Shown in pieces: positions 8,062 to 17,902 of a stretch of DNA of 64,000 nt. The notes beneath the pieces were generated by a model, which saw nothing but the letters and a program-made list of their open reading frames with translations, made no database searches and had not been told where the DNA came from. A program made the position numbers and the translations under genes. Every line of letters begins with the position of its first letter. Position 1 is the first letter of the stretch. The DNA comes from Pseudomonas_T sp032052615. GTDB lineage: Bacteria > Pseudomonadota > Gammaproteobacteria > Pseudomonadales > Pseudomonadaceae. The stretch spans positions 1 through 64,000 of the forward strand of contig DAMBWF010000003.1 of NCBI GenBank assembly GCA_032052615.1. Direction: 5' to 3'.

Positions 8062-9963
8062 TCAAATCTCGATCTGGGTACCCAGTTCGATCACCCGATT
8101 CAGAGGCAGGTTGAAGTAGCGCAGGTTGCTGTTGGCGGTCTTCATCAGGAAGGCGAACAGCACCTCCCGCCAACGGGCCATGCCCATCCGCCGGGTCGGG
8201 ATCACGGTCTCCCGGCTGAGGAAGTAGGTGGTGCGCATCGGGCTGAAATCTAGTTCGCTCAGGTGACAGAGGGCCAGCGCGGCGGGCACGTCCGGCTCTT
8301 CGGTGAAGCCGAAGTGCAGCAACACCCGGAAGAAGCCGTCGCCATAGGCATCCACTTCGAAGCGCCGGTCGGGGGAAACCCGGGGTTGGTCTTCGGTGAC
8401 CACCGTGAGCAGCACCACCTGTTCGTGCAGAACCTGGTTGTGCAGCAGGTTGTGCAGCAGGGCGTGGGGGACCGCGTCGGGGCGGGCGGTGAGGAACACG
8501 GCGGTGCCCTGCACGCGGTGCGGCGGTTGGCTGCGGATGCTGCCGATGAACAACGGCAGGGGCAGGGCGCTCTCGTCGAGGCGTTCCATGAGGATCTGCC
8601 GACCGCGCTTCCAGGTGGTCATCAGGGCGAACAGGGCGATGCCGGCCACCACCGGGAAGGCGCCACCCTCGATGATCTTCGGCACGTTGGCCGCGAAGAA
8701 CAGGCTGTCCACCAAAAGGAAGCCCACCAGCACCGGGATCGCCAGCCAGCGCGGGGTTTTCCACAACAGCAGCATCACCGCCGTCACCAGTAGCGTGGTG
8801 ATCAGCATGGTGCCGGTCACCGCGACCCCGTAGGCCGAGGCCAGCGCACCGGAGGACTCGAAGCCGAGCACCAGCACCACCACGCCCACCATCAGTGCCC
8901 AGTTCACCGTGCCGATGTAGATCTGGCCCTGTTCCTGGCTGGAAGTGTGCTGGATGTGCATGCGCGGCACGTAGCCGAGTTGCACCGCCTGGCGCGTGAT
9001 GGAGAACGCGCCGGAGATCACCGCCTGGGAGGCGATGACGGTCGCCAGGGTGGAAAGGCCCACCATGGGCAGCAGGGCCCACGAAGGCGCCAGCAAGTAG
9101 AAGGGGTTGCGCGCGGCCTCGGGGTTCTCCAAGAGCAACGCGCCCTGACCGAAGTAATTGAGGACCAGGCCGGGCAGGACCAGGCCGAACCAGGCGCGGG
9201 CGACTGGCTTGCGGCCGAAGTGACCCATGTCCGCGTACAGCGCCTCGGCGCCGGTCAGCGCCAGCACCACGGCGCCAAGGATGGCCAGGCCGATGGCCGG
9301 GTGGACGATGAAGAAATGCACCCCCCAATAGGGGTTGAGGGCGTTGAGTACCTCCGGGCGCTGGAGGATGCCGTAGATTCCCAGCACTCCCAGCACGCTG
9401 AACCACAGCACCATGATCGGGCCGAACAGGATGCCGATCTGCGCGGTGCCGCGCTTCTGGATCAGGAACAGGGCGATCAGCAGGATCAGCGCCAGGGGTA
9501 CCACCCAATGGCTCAGCCCGTCGAAGGCGATCTCCAGCCCTTCCACCGCGGACAGCACGGAGATCGCCGGGGTGATCATGCTGTCGCCGTAGAACAGCGC
9601 CGCCCCGAACAGGCCCAGCAGGATCAGCAACGCCTTCAACCGGGGGTAGGCCTGGGAGGCGCGGCTGGCGAGGGCGGTCAGGGCGATTACGCCGCCTTCG
9701 CCCTGGTTGTCGGCGCGCAGGATGAAAAGCACGTACTTGATCGAGACCACCCAGATCAGGGACCAGAAGATCAGCGAGAGGATGCCCAGCACGCCGTCGT
9801 GGTTGGCCTGCACGCCGTAGTGCCCGGCGAACACTTCCTTGAGGGTGTAGAGGGGGCTGGTGCCGATATCGCCGTACACCACCCCAACGGTGGCGACCAG
9901 CAATCCCAACGGGGAGGAAGCCTGCCCGTGATGTCGGGCCGAATCTGCGGCGGTTTCGCTCAT
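8062..9963 (-). CDS. kup: Low-affinity potassium transporter Kup
   Basis: A 633-residue inner-membrane K+ uptake protein of the KUP/HAK/KT family. Conserved blocks are present: GVVYGDIGTSPLYTLKE at the first transmembrane helix, ALFYGDSMITPAISVLSAVEG, GAVVLALTGAEALYADMGHFG and GTMLITT. About twelve hydrophobic segments precede a cytoplasmic C-terminal region (about 430-633). The start was taken at MSETAADS because AGGA lies 8 nt upstream; the ATG nine bases earlier overlaps that site. It is convergent with acvB across a shared terminator and divergent from rimO. Confidence 0.95.
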   Translation of the reverse strand: MSETAADSARHHGQASSPLGLLVATVGVVYGDIGTSPLYTLKEVFAGHYGVQANHDGVLGILSLIFWSLIWVVSIKYVLFILRADNQGEGGVIALTALASRASQAYPRLKALLILLGLFGAALFYGDSMITPAISVLSAVEGLEIAFDGLSHWVVPLALILLIALFLIQKRGTAQIGILFGPIMVLWFSVLGVLGIYGILQRPEVLNALNPYWGVHFFIVHPAIGLAILGAVVLALTGAEALYADMGHFGRKPVARAWFGLVLPGLVLNYFGQGALLLENPEAARNPFYLLAPSWALLPMVGLSTLATVIASQAVISGAFSITRQAVQLGYVPRMHIQHTSSQEQGQIYIGTVNWALMVGVVVLVLGFESSGALASAYGVAVTGTMLITTLLVTAVMLLLWKTPRWLAIPVLVGFLLVDSLFFAANVPKIIEGGAFPVVAGIALFALMTTWKRGRQILMERLDESALPLPLFIGSIRSQPPHRVQGTAVFLTARPDAVPHALLHNLLHNQVLHEQVVLLTVVTEDQPRVSPDRRFEVDAYGDGFFRVLLHFGFTEEPDVPAALALCHLSELDFSPMRTTYFLSRETVIPTRRMGMARWREVLFAFLMKTANSNLRYFNLPLNRVIELGTQIEI

Positions 9964-10168
9964 GCAACCCATCCTGCTTGGAAAATGTTGCGCATCCTCT
10001 GCCAGCCGCCGCGTTCAGGCAAGAGCCCCAGGCGCCGATGTCGCAGTTTCGACCATTCGACCGGGGCGTCGCCTGGGCGCGCCGGAGGCTGGTCAAGCCG
10101 CCGAGCTATCGCTAGAATTGCGCACTTTTTGATCAGGCGCCCCCGTGGGCGCCCTGCCGAGGTTCGTC

Positions 10169-11494
10169 ATGTCCACTGCATCCACGCCGAAGGTCGGCTT
10201 CGTTTCCCTGGGTTGCCCCAAAGCCCTCGTCGACTCCGAGCGCATCCTCACACAACTGCGCCTGGAGGGGTACGAAGTCGTGCCGACCTACCAGGACGCC
10301 GACGTGGTGGTAGTCAACACCTGTGGTTTCATCGACAGCGCCAAAGCCGAATCGTTGGATGCCATTGGCGAGGCGATCGCCGAGAACGGCAAGGTCATCG
10401 TGACCGGTTGCATGGGGGTCGAGGAAGGCGCGATCCGTGATGTCCACCCCAACGTATTGGCGGTGACCGGGCCCCAGCAGTACGAGCAAGTGGTCTCGGC
10501 GGTGCACGAAGTGGTGCCGCCCCGGGTGGATCACAATCCCTTGATCGACCTAGTGCCGCCCCAGGGCGTCAAGCTGACTCCGCGGCACTATGCGTACCTG
10601 AAGATTTCCGAGGGCTGCAACCACTCCTGCAGCTTCTGCATCATCCCCTCCATGCGCGGCAAGTTGGTCAGCCGTCCGGTGGGCAGCGTGCTGGGCGAGG
10701 CCGAGCGGCTGGTCAAGGCCGGGGTCAAGGAGCTGCTGGTGATCTCCCAGGACACCAGCGCCTACGGCGTCGACCTGAAGTACCGGACCGACTTCTGGAA
10801 CGGCCAGCCGGTGAAGACCCGCATGCTGGAGCTGTGCGAGGCGCTGTCGAGCATGGGCGTGTGGGTGCGCCTGCACTACGTCTATCCCTATCCGAACGTC
10901 GACGACGTGATCCCGCTGATGGCGGCCGGCAAGCTGCTGCCCTACCTGGACATTCCCTTCCAGCACGCCAGCCCGAACGTACTCCGGGCCATGAAGCGCC
11001 CGGCCTTCGAGGACAAGACCCTGGCGCGGATCAAGAAGTGGCGGGAAATCTGCCCGGAGCTGACCATCCGCTCCACCTTCATCGTCGGTTTCCCCGGGGA
11101 AACCGAGGACGATTTCCAGTACCTGCTGGACTGGTTGACCGAGGCGCAGCTCGACCGCGTCGGCTGTTTCCAGTACTCCCCCGTTGAAGGGGCCCCCGCC
11201 AACGATCTGGGTCTGGAGCCGGTGCCCGACGACGTCAAGCAGGCCCGCTGGGAGCGTTTCATGGCCCACCAGCAAGCGATTTCCGCTGCCCGCCTGCAAA
11301 TGAAGGTCGGCCGGGAACTCGACGTGTTGATCGATGAAGTCGACGAGCAGGGCGCGGTCGGCCGTTCCGCCGCCGATGCGCCCGAGATCGACGGCAACGT
11401 GTTCATCGACACCCTGGACGTCAAGCCCGGCGACCGCATCCGGGTGCGGGTCACCGATGCCGACGAGTACGACCTCTGGGCCGAGCCGGTCTGA
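10169..11494 (+). CDS. rimO: Ribosomal protein uS12 methylthiotransferase RimO
   Basis: A 441-residue radical SAM methylthiotransferase that adds a methylthio group to the conserved Asp of ribosomal protein S12. Three N-terminal cysteines for the auxiliary [4Fe-4S] cluster are at 16, 52 and 81. The radical-SAM CxxxCxxC is C150-C154-C157 (SEGCNHSCSFC). A C-terminal TRAM domain ends the protein (about 375-441). The ATG at 10169 has a GAGG upstream; the earlier in-frame ATG lacks one. It looks monocistronic. Confidence 0.96.
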   Translation: MSTASTPKVGFVSLGCPKALVDSERILTQLRLEGYEVVPTYQDADVVVVNTCGFIDSAKAESLDAIGEAIAENGKVIVTGCMGVEEGAIRDVHPNVLAVTGPQQYEQVVSAVHEVVPPRVDHNPLIDLVPPQGVKLTPRHYAYLKISEGCNHSCSFCIIPSMRGKLVSRPVGSVLGEAERLVKAGVKELLVISQDTSAYGVDLKYRTDFWNGQPVKTRMLELCEALSSMGVWVRLHYVYPYPNVDDVIPLMAAGKLLPYLDIPFQHASPNVLRAMKRPAFEDKTLARIKKWREICPELTIRSTFIVGFPGETEDDFQYLLDWLTEAQLDRVGCFQYSPVEGAPANDLGLEPVPDDVKQARWERFMAHQQAISAARLQMKVGRELDVLIDEVDEQGAVGRSAADAPEIDGNVFIDTLDVKPGDRIRVRVTDADEYDLWAEPV

Positions 11495-11512
11495 ACCACG
11501 CCCCGGGTCGCC

Positions 11513-12601
11513 TCAGCCGAGCGCGGCTTCCGGGGTCCTCGTGGGGGACGGGGCGAAATGGCGACGCTCGTGCTCCAACAGCCAGCGCTTGCGCCATACT
11601 CCGCCGCCATAGCCCGTCAGCGAGCCGTCCGAACCGATGACCCGGTGGCAGGGGATGACCAGGGCGATCTGGTTGGCGCCATTGGCGCGGGCCACGGCCC
11701 GGGTCGCCGAAGGTTGGCCCAGCGCCGCGGCCAGGGCGCCGTAGCTGCGGGTTTCTCCGGGGGGAATGGCGCGCAGGGCGTCCCAGACGCGTCGGGTGAA
11801 GGCCGAGCCTGCCTCCACCAGGGGCGTGTCGAAGCGTGGCGAACGGCCGGCGAAATAAGCCGCCAGCTCGGCTTCGATCCGCTCGATAGGCGCGCTGCGG
11901 CCCATGACGATTTCCGAATCGGTGCGGGCTTTCAATCGGGCCAGTTCGCCGGGCAGGGCGGGGCGGTCGAAGAATTCCAGCACATGCAGCCCTTGATCGT
12001 CGGCCACCGCCAGCATCGCGCCGATGGGCGTTTCCAGCCAGTCCGCGCGGAACAGGGCGCGACGCCGGACCTGGGTCGGGCTGGCGCCGAGGTGGCGCAT
12101 GAGGGCGGCGCGGAAACCGCTGTCGGAGGCGAAGCTCGCCTCCAGTTGCGCCTCGATGACCGGCTCCCCGGCGGCCAGGCTGTCCAGCCCGCGCCCCAGC
12201 CGGCGCAGCCGCGCCATTTCCAGGAAGGTAATGCCGTACTGACGCTTGAACAGTTTGCGCACCGTCGAGGGGTCGTAGCCGCGCAGTGCGAGCAGGTCTT
12301 CCGACCAGCGGCACTCCGGGTCATCGTCCAGGGCCGCCAGCAGCGTCCGCACCAAGGGCGCCTGCTCGCCCGTGGGCGCCAAGGGCCGGCAGCGCTTGCA
12401 GGGCCGGTAGCCGGCCTCCAGGGCGCCCACCACCGAGTCGAAAAAGGTCACGTTCTCGCGTTTCGGCTTGCGCGCGCTGCAGGTCAGCCGGCAGAACACC
12501 CCGGTGCTGCCGACGCCGACATAGGCGAATCCCTCGTAGGCCGGGTCGCGCTCCAGCAGGGCTTGGTACAGCACGTCGTCGGTGGGCAGGTCGAACAGCA
12601 T
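11513..12601 (-). CDS. ada: Ada-type bifunctional transcriptional activator / O6-alkylguanine-DNA methyltransferase
   Basis: A 362-residue adaptive-response protein. The N-terminal zinc domain has the four expected cysteines C37, C41, C68 and C71; methyl transfer to the first switches Ada on as an activator. An AraC-type helix-turn-helix region follows (about 100-180). The C-terminal half is the suicide methyltransferase with active-site Cys318 (IPCHRVIGSDG). The full three-part layout is intact, so it can both repair alkylated DNA and activate transcription. It is convergent with rimO, 18 nt between the stops. Confidence 0.93.
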   Translation of the reverse strand: MLFDLPTDDVLYQALLERDPAYEGFAYVGVGSTGVFCRLTCSARKPKRENVTFFDSVVGALEAGYRPCKRCRPLAPTGEQAPLVRTLLAALDDDPECRWSEDLLALRGYDPSTVRKLFKRQYGITFLEMARLRRLGRGLDSLAAGEPVIEAQLEASFASDSGFRAALMRHLGASPTQVRRRALFRADWLETPIGAMLAVADDQGLHVLEFFDRPALPGELARLKARTDSEIVMGRSAPIERIEAELAAYFAGRSPRFDTPLVEAGSAFTRRVWDALRAIPPGETRSYGALAAALGQPSATRAVARANGANQIALVIPCHRVIGSDGSLTGYGGGVWRKRWLLEHERRHFAPSPTRTPEAALG

Positions 12602-12687
12602 GGCGTCGCTCCGTTGCGGTTGACGGCAGCCTAGGGGATTCGGCCGTCATCGGCCGCCGCGATTCGGGCGGTTATTCTTGCCTGTCG

Positions 12688-13455
12688 TCAGTCGAAGCGG
12701 TAGATGTCCATGCCCAAGGCGCCCAGGGTGAACCCGCGATGGGCCACGCTGAAGCGCCCCCCGGCGCCCCGGGCGAAGAACAGCGGCAGCAGGTGTTCGT
12801 CCCGGGGGTGGGCCTGGGCGGCGTGGGGGGCGTGCCGCCGGTAAGCGTGCAGAGCCGCTTCGTCGTCCGCTTCCAGCCGCCCGACGATCCAGTCGCGGAA
12901 CGCCTCGGCCCAAGCGGCGGCCTGCCCAGGCTCGGCGTGCCAATCCAGCCGTTGCAGGTTGTGGGTGATGCTGCCCGAGCCGATCGCCAGGATGCCCTGG
13001 GCGCGAAGCCCGCCCAGCGCCCGACCGATGCGGGTCTGCAAGGTCGGCCCGAACGCCGTCGGCAACGACAATTGCAGCACCGGGATGTCTGCCCGGGGGT
13101 ACATCAGCGAGAGGGGTACCCAGGCGCCATGGTCGCGGCGGCGCCCGGCATCGAGGGAGGCGGGCAGGCCGGCCGCTCCCAAGATGGCGGCGATTTCCGC
13201 CGCGAGGCGTGGGTCACCCGGCGCGGGGTAGTCCAGGGCATAGAGGGCGGGCGGAAAGCCATGGAAGTCGTGCCAGGTCACGGGTGCCGGATGGGCGCCG
13301 ACGGACAGGCAGCCGCTTTCCCAATGGGCGGACACCACCAGGATCGCCCGGGGGCGCGGCAGCTCGGCCGCGAGCCGGGCGAGGGCGGCGCCGCTCGCCC
13401 CAGGTTGCAGGGCGAGCATCGGCGAACCGTGGGAAATGAAGAGGCTGGGCAGCAT
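12688..13455 (-). CDS. ygiD: 4,5-DOPA-extradiol-type class III ring-cleavage dioxygenase (YgiD family)
   Basis: A 255-residue protein of the LigB/class III extradiol dioxygenase superfamily, close to E. coli YgiD. Visible marks are FISHGSPM with H9, SAHWES with H44, and the conserved GSGSITHNL with a further His. YgiD-type enzymes bind zinc or iron and can open the DOPA ring in vitro; the physiological substrate is usually unknown. The start has GGAG nine bases upstream. The gene is divergent from tpm with a 99-bp shared upstream region. Confidence 0.85.
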   Translation of the reverse strand: MLPSLFISHGSPMLALQPGASGAALARLAAELPRPRAILVVSAHWESGCLSVGAHPAPVTWHDFHGFPPALYALDYPAPGDPRLAAEIAAILGAAGLPASLDAGRRRDHGAWVPLSLMYPRADIPVLQLSLPTAFGPTLQTRIGRALGGLRAQGILAIGSGSITHNLQRLDWHAEPGQAAAWAEAFRDWIVGRLEADDEAALHAYRRHAPHAAQAHPRDEHLLPLFFARGAGGRFSVAHRGFTLGALGMDIYRFD

Positions 13456-13554
13456 GGCGGAGGGCTCCGTCGGTGAGCGTGCGTCATCTTTCTCCAGCGT
13501 TCGCCTCGAAACCAATATAAATTCCTGGGCAAACTGATCGAAAAGGTAAAACGA

Positions 13555-14208
13555 ATGGACCCGGAGTTCTGGCAGAAGCGGTGGACCCGTAATCAGATCG
13601 GCTTCCACCTGACCGACGTGAACCCTTACCTCATCGAGTTCTGGCCGGGCCTGGGTGTGCCGCGCGAAGCCCAGGTGCTGGTGCCGCTGTGCGGCAAGAC
13701 CCTCGACCTGGTCTGGTTGGCCCGGCAGGGGCACGCGGTGCTGGGGGTGGAAAAAGTGGAAAAGGCGGTACTGGATTTCTTCGCCGAGCAGGGCTGGCAG
13801 CCGGAAGTTGTCGTAGAGGCGCGCTTCACCCGCTACCGCGCCGAAAACATCGAGCTGCTGTGCGGCGATATTTTCGATCTGCGGCCCGAGGACGTCGCCC
13901 GTTGCCGTGGACTGTACGACCGCGCCGCCCTGATCGCCCTGCCGGACGACCTGCGCGGGCGCTACGCGGAGCATCTGGCCGCGATCCTGCCCTCGCGCCT
14001 CGATGGCCTGTTGATCACCCTGGAATACGAGCCGGGGAGCATGGAGGGGCCGCCCTTCTCGGTGAGCGATGCGGAGGCGCGGCAGCGGTTCCCCGCGCCG
14101 TTCGAGCTGGAGGTGCTGGCCAGCCCCGATGTGCTGGCCGACAACTGGAAATTCCTCGAGCGTGGGGCGCGGCGGCTGGAGGAGCGGGTCTATCGGTTGC
14201 GCCGCTAG
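13555..14208 (+). CDS. tpm: Thiopurine S-methyltransferase (tellurite/selenium methylation)
   Basis: A 217-residue SAM-dependent methyltransferase. The N-terminus (FWQKRW, GFH, VNPYL), the SAM-binding VLVPLCGKTLDLVWLA motif and the YDRAALIALP block identify the bacterial TPMT family, which in pseudomonads methylates thiopurines and selenium or tellurium compounds. Full length. Its stop overlaps the stop of the convergent lipoprotein gene by four bases. Confidence 0.93.
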   Translation: MDPEFWQKRWTRNQIGFHLTDVNPYLIEFWPGLGVPREAQVLVPLCGKTLDLVWLARQGHAVLGVEKVEKAVLDFFAEQGWQPEVVVEARFTRYRAENIELLCGDIFDLRPEDVARCRGLYDRAALIALPDDLRGRYAEHLAAILPSRLDGLLITLEYEPGSMEGPPFSVSDAEARQRFPAPFELEVLASPDVLADNWKFLERGARRLEERVYRLRR

Positions 14209-14855
14209 CGCCGGTTGCCGGCTTGCAAGCGGCGGATGAAGGCGTCCGCCTCGTCGATGGCCCGTTGCATGTCGCGCATCAGTCGGTCGACGTTGCCCTG
14301 AAGACCGGCGTTCTCGCCTTGCAGGGCGCCGATGGCCTGGGCGTTGAGGTTGTGCTTGAGGAACAGAACCCGGTCGTGAAGCACGCTCAGCACCGGGTCG
14401 ATCCGCTGTTCCGCCGCCCGCATCCGTCGCAGTACATCGGCGTATTCGTCGCGGGTACGGTCGAGTTCCTTGGCGCTGAGGGCGCGTAGCCCGGGGTCGC
14501 TGTAGTCGTCCAGCTCGTCCTTCCACTCGTCGAACAGGGCGTCGGCGACTTCCTCGACGGCGGCGATCCGGCCGCGCACTTCCCGGGCGCTGGCCTCGCT
14601 GGCGCGGTATTCGGCGTCGAGCGCCTCGTAGCGTTTCTCCAGTTCGCCGCCATTCATCCGAACCACGCTTCGGTAGCGTTCCAAGGCATTCTGGAACTGC
14701 TGCTTGGCCTGTTGCTGGGCGTCCCGGGCGTCTTCCACCCGCTCCACGAGGAGGTCGCGCTTATGGATGCCGGCCTTCTCCAGCGCCGCGTAGTACGCGT
14801 TCTGGCAGCCGGTCAGGAAGAGGAGGGTAGCAAGGGCAAGGACGCAGGCACGCAT
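14205..14855 (-). CDS. DUF2959 lipoprotein, mostly coiled coil
   Basis: A 216-residue predicted lipoprotein. The signal peptide MRACVLALATLLFLTGC ends in a lipobox with Cys17. The mature part is long charged helices (about 40-110 and 160-215), typical of DUF2959, a family of unknown function in gammaproteobacteria. The start was placed at MRACV because the signal peptide begins there; the longer open frame adds an unlikely N-terminus. A terminator lies upstream, so it is transcribed separately from htpX. Confidence 0.8.
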   Translation of the reverse strand: MRACVLALATLLFLTGCQNAYYAALEKAGIHKRDLLVERVEDARDAQQQAKQQFQNALERYRSVVRMNGGELEKRYEALDAEYRASEASAREVRGRIAAVEEVADALFDEWKDELDDYSDPGLRALSAKELDRTRDEYADVLRRMRAAEQRIDPVLSVLHDRVLFLKHNLNAQAIGALQGENAGLQGNVDRLMRDMQRAIDEADAFIRRLQAGNRR

Positions 14856-14911
14856 GATCGGGTCTCGCTGATACGAAAGCGTCCACCATAACGGAAAAGG
14901 CGCGGGCACGA

Positions 14912-14936
14912 AAAAGGCGGCCCGAGGCCGCCTTTT
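14912..14936 (-). terminator. Terminator downstream of htpX
   Basis: An 11-bp perfect stem AAAAGGCGGCC / GGCCGCCTTTT with a 3-nt loop. It sits 14 nt past the htpX stop on the minus strand, with a T run on either strand. Confidence 0.88.
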
Positions 14937-14949
14937 CCGGGAGGGGATA

Positions 14950-15840
14950 TCAGCCGCGGCGCTGCATCAGCGCCTGGATGCGTTCTTCCAGGGGCGGGTG
15001 GCTCATGAGCAGGCCGGCCAGGCCGTTCTTGAGCGCGCCATTGATGCCGAACGCGGTCAGGCTATCGGGCATCTGCACGGGGACGCCCTGTTCGGCGCGC
15101 AGGCGTTGCAGCGCGCCGATCATCGCCGAGGTGCCGGCGAAACGGGCACCGGCCTCGTCGGCGCGAAACTCGCGACGGCGGGAGAACCACATGACGATGA
15201 TGCTGGCCAGGATGCCCAGCACCAGCTCGGCGACGATGGTCGCGACGAAGTAGGCGATGCCGTGGCCTTCCTCGTTCTTGAAGATTACCCGGTCGACGAA
15301 GTTGCCGAAGATCCGCGCGAAGAACATCACGAAGGTATTCACCACGCCCTGTATCAGCGCCAGGGTCACCATGTCGCCGTTGGCGACGTGGCCGATCTCG
15401 TGGGCGAGCACCGCGCGGACCTCGTCCGGCGAGAAGCGCTCCAGTAGCCCCTGGCTGACCGCTACCAGGGCGTCGTTCTTGTTCCAGCCGGTGGCGAACG
15501 CGTTGGCTTCGTAGGCGGGGAAGATGCCGACTTCGGGCATCTTGATGCCGGCCTGCAGGGACAGCTGCTCCACGGTTTGCAGCAGCCATTGTTCGTGTCG
15601 GGTGCGCGGCTGGCTGATGACTTCGGTGCCGGTGGTCATTTTCGCCATCCACTTGGAGATGAACAGCGAGATCAGCGAGCCGGTGAAACCGAAGACCGCG
15701 CAGACGATCAGCAGGCCGTTCAGGTCCAGGCCGATGCCCTTGGCCGCCATGAACCCGTTGAAGCCAAGCAGGCTCAAGGTGATGCTGGCGACCAGCAGCA
15801 CCGCCAGGTTGGTGCCTAGGAACAGCAGGATTCGCATCAT
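14950..15840 (-). CDS. htpX: Membrane-bound zinc protease HtpX
   Basis: A 296-residue M48 metalloprotease of the inner membrane that degrades misfolded membrane proteins together with FtsH. Two N-terminal transmembrane helices (about 4-24 and 36-56) precede the HEIGH zinc motif (in RAVLAHEIGHVANGD). Two more hydrophobic segments follow, and a Glu-rich RREFRADEAGARFAG block supplies the third zinc ligand. Length is normal for the family. It has its own terminator. Confidence 0.95.
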   Translation of the reverse strand: MMRILLFLGTNLAVLLVASITLSLLGFNGFMAAKGIGLDLNGLLIVCAVFGFTGSLISLFISKWMAKMTTGTEVISQPRTRHEQWLLQTVEQLSLQAGIKMPEVGIFPAYEANAFATGWNKNDALVAVSQGLLERFSPDEVRAVLAHEIGHVANGDMVTLALIQGVVNTFVMFFARIFGNFVDRVIFKNEEGHGIAYFVATIVAELVLGILASIIVMWFSRRREFRADEAGARFAGTSAMIGALQRLRAEQGVPVQMPDSLTAFGINGALKNGLAGLLMSHPPLEERIQALMQRRG

Positions 15841-15970
15841 GGTGGAAACACATCCTCAGGGCAAAAAAACGGTTGCGGGTTATATAAGGGGCCCCCGTGG
15901 GCGATTCAACTCACAGCTATTTCAAACTGTGTCGTTTTGCCACGGCAAGGACAGCCCTTGCCCTTCGCAC

Positions 15971-16414
15971 TCAAGGCGCGCCGGGGGTCGGGCGGTCGAG
16001 CAGATGATGGACCAGCCAGGCGAGTCGCTCGCCGTCGGTGGCCAGCAGGGCTTCGCGCAGTTGGTTGGCCAGGGTTTCGCGAACCCGCCGCACGCTGGGC
16101 GGCACGCCGTCGTCCGCCGGGCTCGCGCGGGGCACGGAGCGGGACAGGCGGAGGAAGCCCTTTTCCGTGAGCACCGCCTGGTCCAGCGCTTCGTAGCGAA
16201 TGGTGCTTTCGAAGCGGATGTAGCCTTCCTCGGCCAGCCATATCAGCGCGCCCAGGCAGCCCTGGTGGCGCTTGCTCGGCAAGCCGAATTCGTCCGGCTC
16301 CTCCAGGCCGATAAGGTCCTCGATGTACAGGGCGATCTTGCGCGGGAAGGCTTGGTAGAGGTGCAGGAGGCCGCTGGCGCAGTCCTTGTAGAAATCGTCG
16401 ATGTGCAGGTCCAT
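15971..16414 (-). CDS. Conserved hypothetical protein of pseudomonads
   Basis: About 147 residues, with no signal peptide or membrane segment. I recognise it only as the small protein that sits between htpX and the alaA-type gene in P. aeruginosa; no domain assignment is possible by eye. The middle (GALIWLAEEGYIRFESTIRYEALDQAVLTEKGFLRL) resembles the recognition helix and wing of a winged-helix fold, so a DNA-binding role is conceivable but unproved. The start was chosen at MDLHIDDFYKD, where the conserved-looking sequence begins; the ribosome site is weak. It lies 68 nt downstream of alaA on the same strand and may share its transcript. Confidence 0.65.
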   Translation of the reverse strand: MDLHIDDFYKDCASGLLHLYQAFPRKIALYIEDLIGLEEPDEFGLPSKRHQGCLGALIWLAEEGYIRFESTIRYEALDQAVLTEKGFLRLSRSVPRASPADDGVPPSVRRVRETLANQLREALLATDGERLAWLVHHLLDRPTPGAP

Positions 16415-16482
16415 GGTCGGCGTCCGGGTCGAGAGGCGGAGGACGCCACGGGGTCGATCCCCGCCGGGCGCCACTCCCGGGA

Positions 16483-17694
16483 TCACTGGCGATACGAGCG
16501 GAGGAAATGCCCGATGCGCCCGATCGCCTGTTCCAAGTCATCGACCCGCGGCAGCGTGACGACGCGAAAGTGATCCGGCCAGGGCCAGTTGAATGCCGTT
16601 CCCTGGACGATCAGCAGCTTTTCCGAAAGCAGCAGGTCGAGGCCGAACTTCTCGTCGTTGTGGATCGGGCAGACCTTCGGGTCGATGCGTGGAAAGGCAT
16701 ACAGCGCGCCCATGGGCTTGACGCAACTCACGCCGGGAATGTCGTTGAGCAGCTCCCAGGCGCGGTTGCGCTGTTCCAGCAGGCGGCCTGGAGGCAGCAC
16801 CAGGTCGTTGATGCTCTGGTAGCCGCCCAGGGCGGTCTGGATGGCGTGCTGCGCCGGCACATTGGCGCACAGGCGCATGTTGGCGAGGATGTCCAGGCCC
16901 TCGATGTAGCTCCGGGCCTGGTGCTTCGGCCCGGAGATGGCGACCCAGCCGGAGCGGAAGCCGGCGACCCGGTAGGATTTCGACAGGCCGTTGAAGGTCA
17001 GGCACAGCACGTCCGGTGCCAGGGAGGCGGTGGAGACATGGGTCGCGCCATCGTAGAGGATCTTGTCGTAGATCTCGTCGGAGAACAGCACCAGGCCATG
17101 TTGGCGCGCCAGTTCGACGATGCCTTCCAGCACGGCCTTGGAGTACACCGCGCCGGTGGGGTTGTTGGGGTTGATCAGCACCAGGGCCTTGGTGTTGGGA
17201 GTGATCTTGGCCGCCATGTCGGCGAGGTCGGGGAACCAGTCGGACTGCTCGTCGCACAAGTAATGCACCGGCTTGCCGCCGGCGAGGCTGACCGCGGCGG
17301 TCCACAGCGGATAGTCCGGCGCCGGGATCAGCACTTCGTCGCCATTGTTCAACAGGGCCTGCATGGCCATCACGATCAGCTCGGACACCCCGTTGCCGAG
17401 GTAGATGTCCTCGATGCCGACGCCTTCCACCTGCTTCTGCTGGTAGTACTGCATCACCGCCTTGCGGGCGCTGAAAAGCCCCTTGGAGTCGCTGTAGCCT
17501 TGGGCGGTGGGCAGGTTGCGGATGACGTCCTGGAGGATTTCCTCCGGCGCTTCGAAGCCGAACGGCGCGGGATTGCCGATGTTCAGCTTGAGGATACGGT
17601 GGCCTTCCTCTTCCAGCCGCTTGGCGTGCTTGAGCACCGGGCCACGGATGTCGTAGCAGACGTTGGCGAGCTTGTTCGATTTGCTGACCTGCAT
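16483..17694 (-). CDS. alaA: Glutamate-pyruvate aminotransferase AlaA
   Basis: A 403-residue PLP-dependent class I aminotransferase, close in length and N-terminus (NVCYDIRGPVLKHAKRLEEEG, KLNIGNPAPFGFEAP) to E. coli AlaA, which makes alanine from pyruvate and glutamate. The PLP lysine is K239 in NGLSKSYRVAGFRSGW; INPNNPTGAVY and FSDEIYDKI are the other PLP-contact motifs. The start ATG at MQVSKSN matches homologues; upstream in-frame sequence looks non-coding. It is divergent from msrB across about 208 bp. Confidence 0.92.
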   Translation of the reverse strand: MQVSKSNKLANVCYDIRGPVLKHAKRLEEEGHRILKLNIGNPAPFGFEAPEEILQDVIRNLPTAQGYSDSKGLFSARKAVMQYYQQKQVEGVGIEDIYLGNGVSELIVMAMQALLNNGDEVLIPAPDYPLWTAAVSLAGGKPVHYLCDEQSDWFPDLADMAAKITPNTKALVLINPNNPTGAVYSKAVLEGIVELARQHGLVLFSDEIYDKILYDGATHVSTASLAPDVLCLTFNGLSKSYRVAGFRSGWVAISGPKHQARSYIEGLDILANMRLCANVPAQHAIQTALGGYQSINDLVLPPGRLLEQRNRAWELLNDIPGVSCVKPMGALYAFPRIDPKVCPIHNDEKFGLDLLLSEKLLIVQGTAFNWPWPDHFRVVTLPRVDDLEQAIGRIGHFLRSYRQ

Positions 17695-17902
17695 GATCCT
17701 GATGTCCCTGGCGTGGCAACGGATCGCGGGCGCTCGACGAGGCTGGCGCGAAGGGCGATCCGGCTGAAATGGCGGCGAATGTCGGTGATCCTTCCGCCCG
17801 GGCGGGCAACCCGGGAGCGAACCGGAAGGTCCAAGCCTCACGCATCATACGTGCCCACCCCCCGCGCCGGAAGATCGCGGGGATCATACCCTGAGGTGAA
17901 AG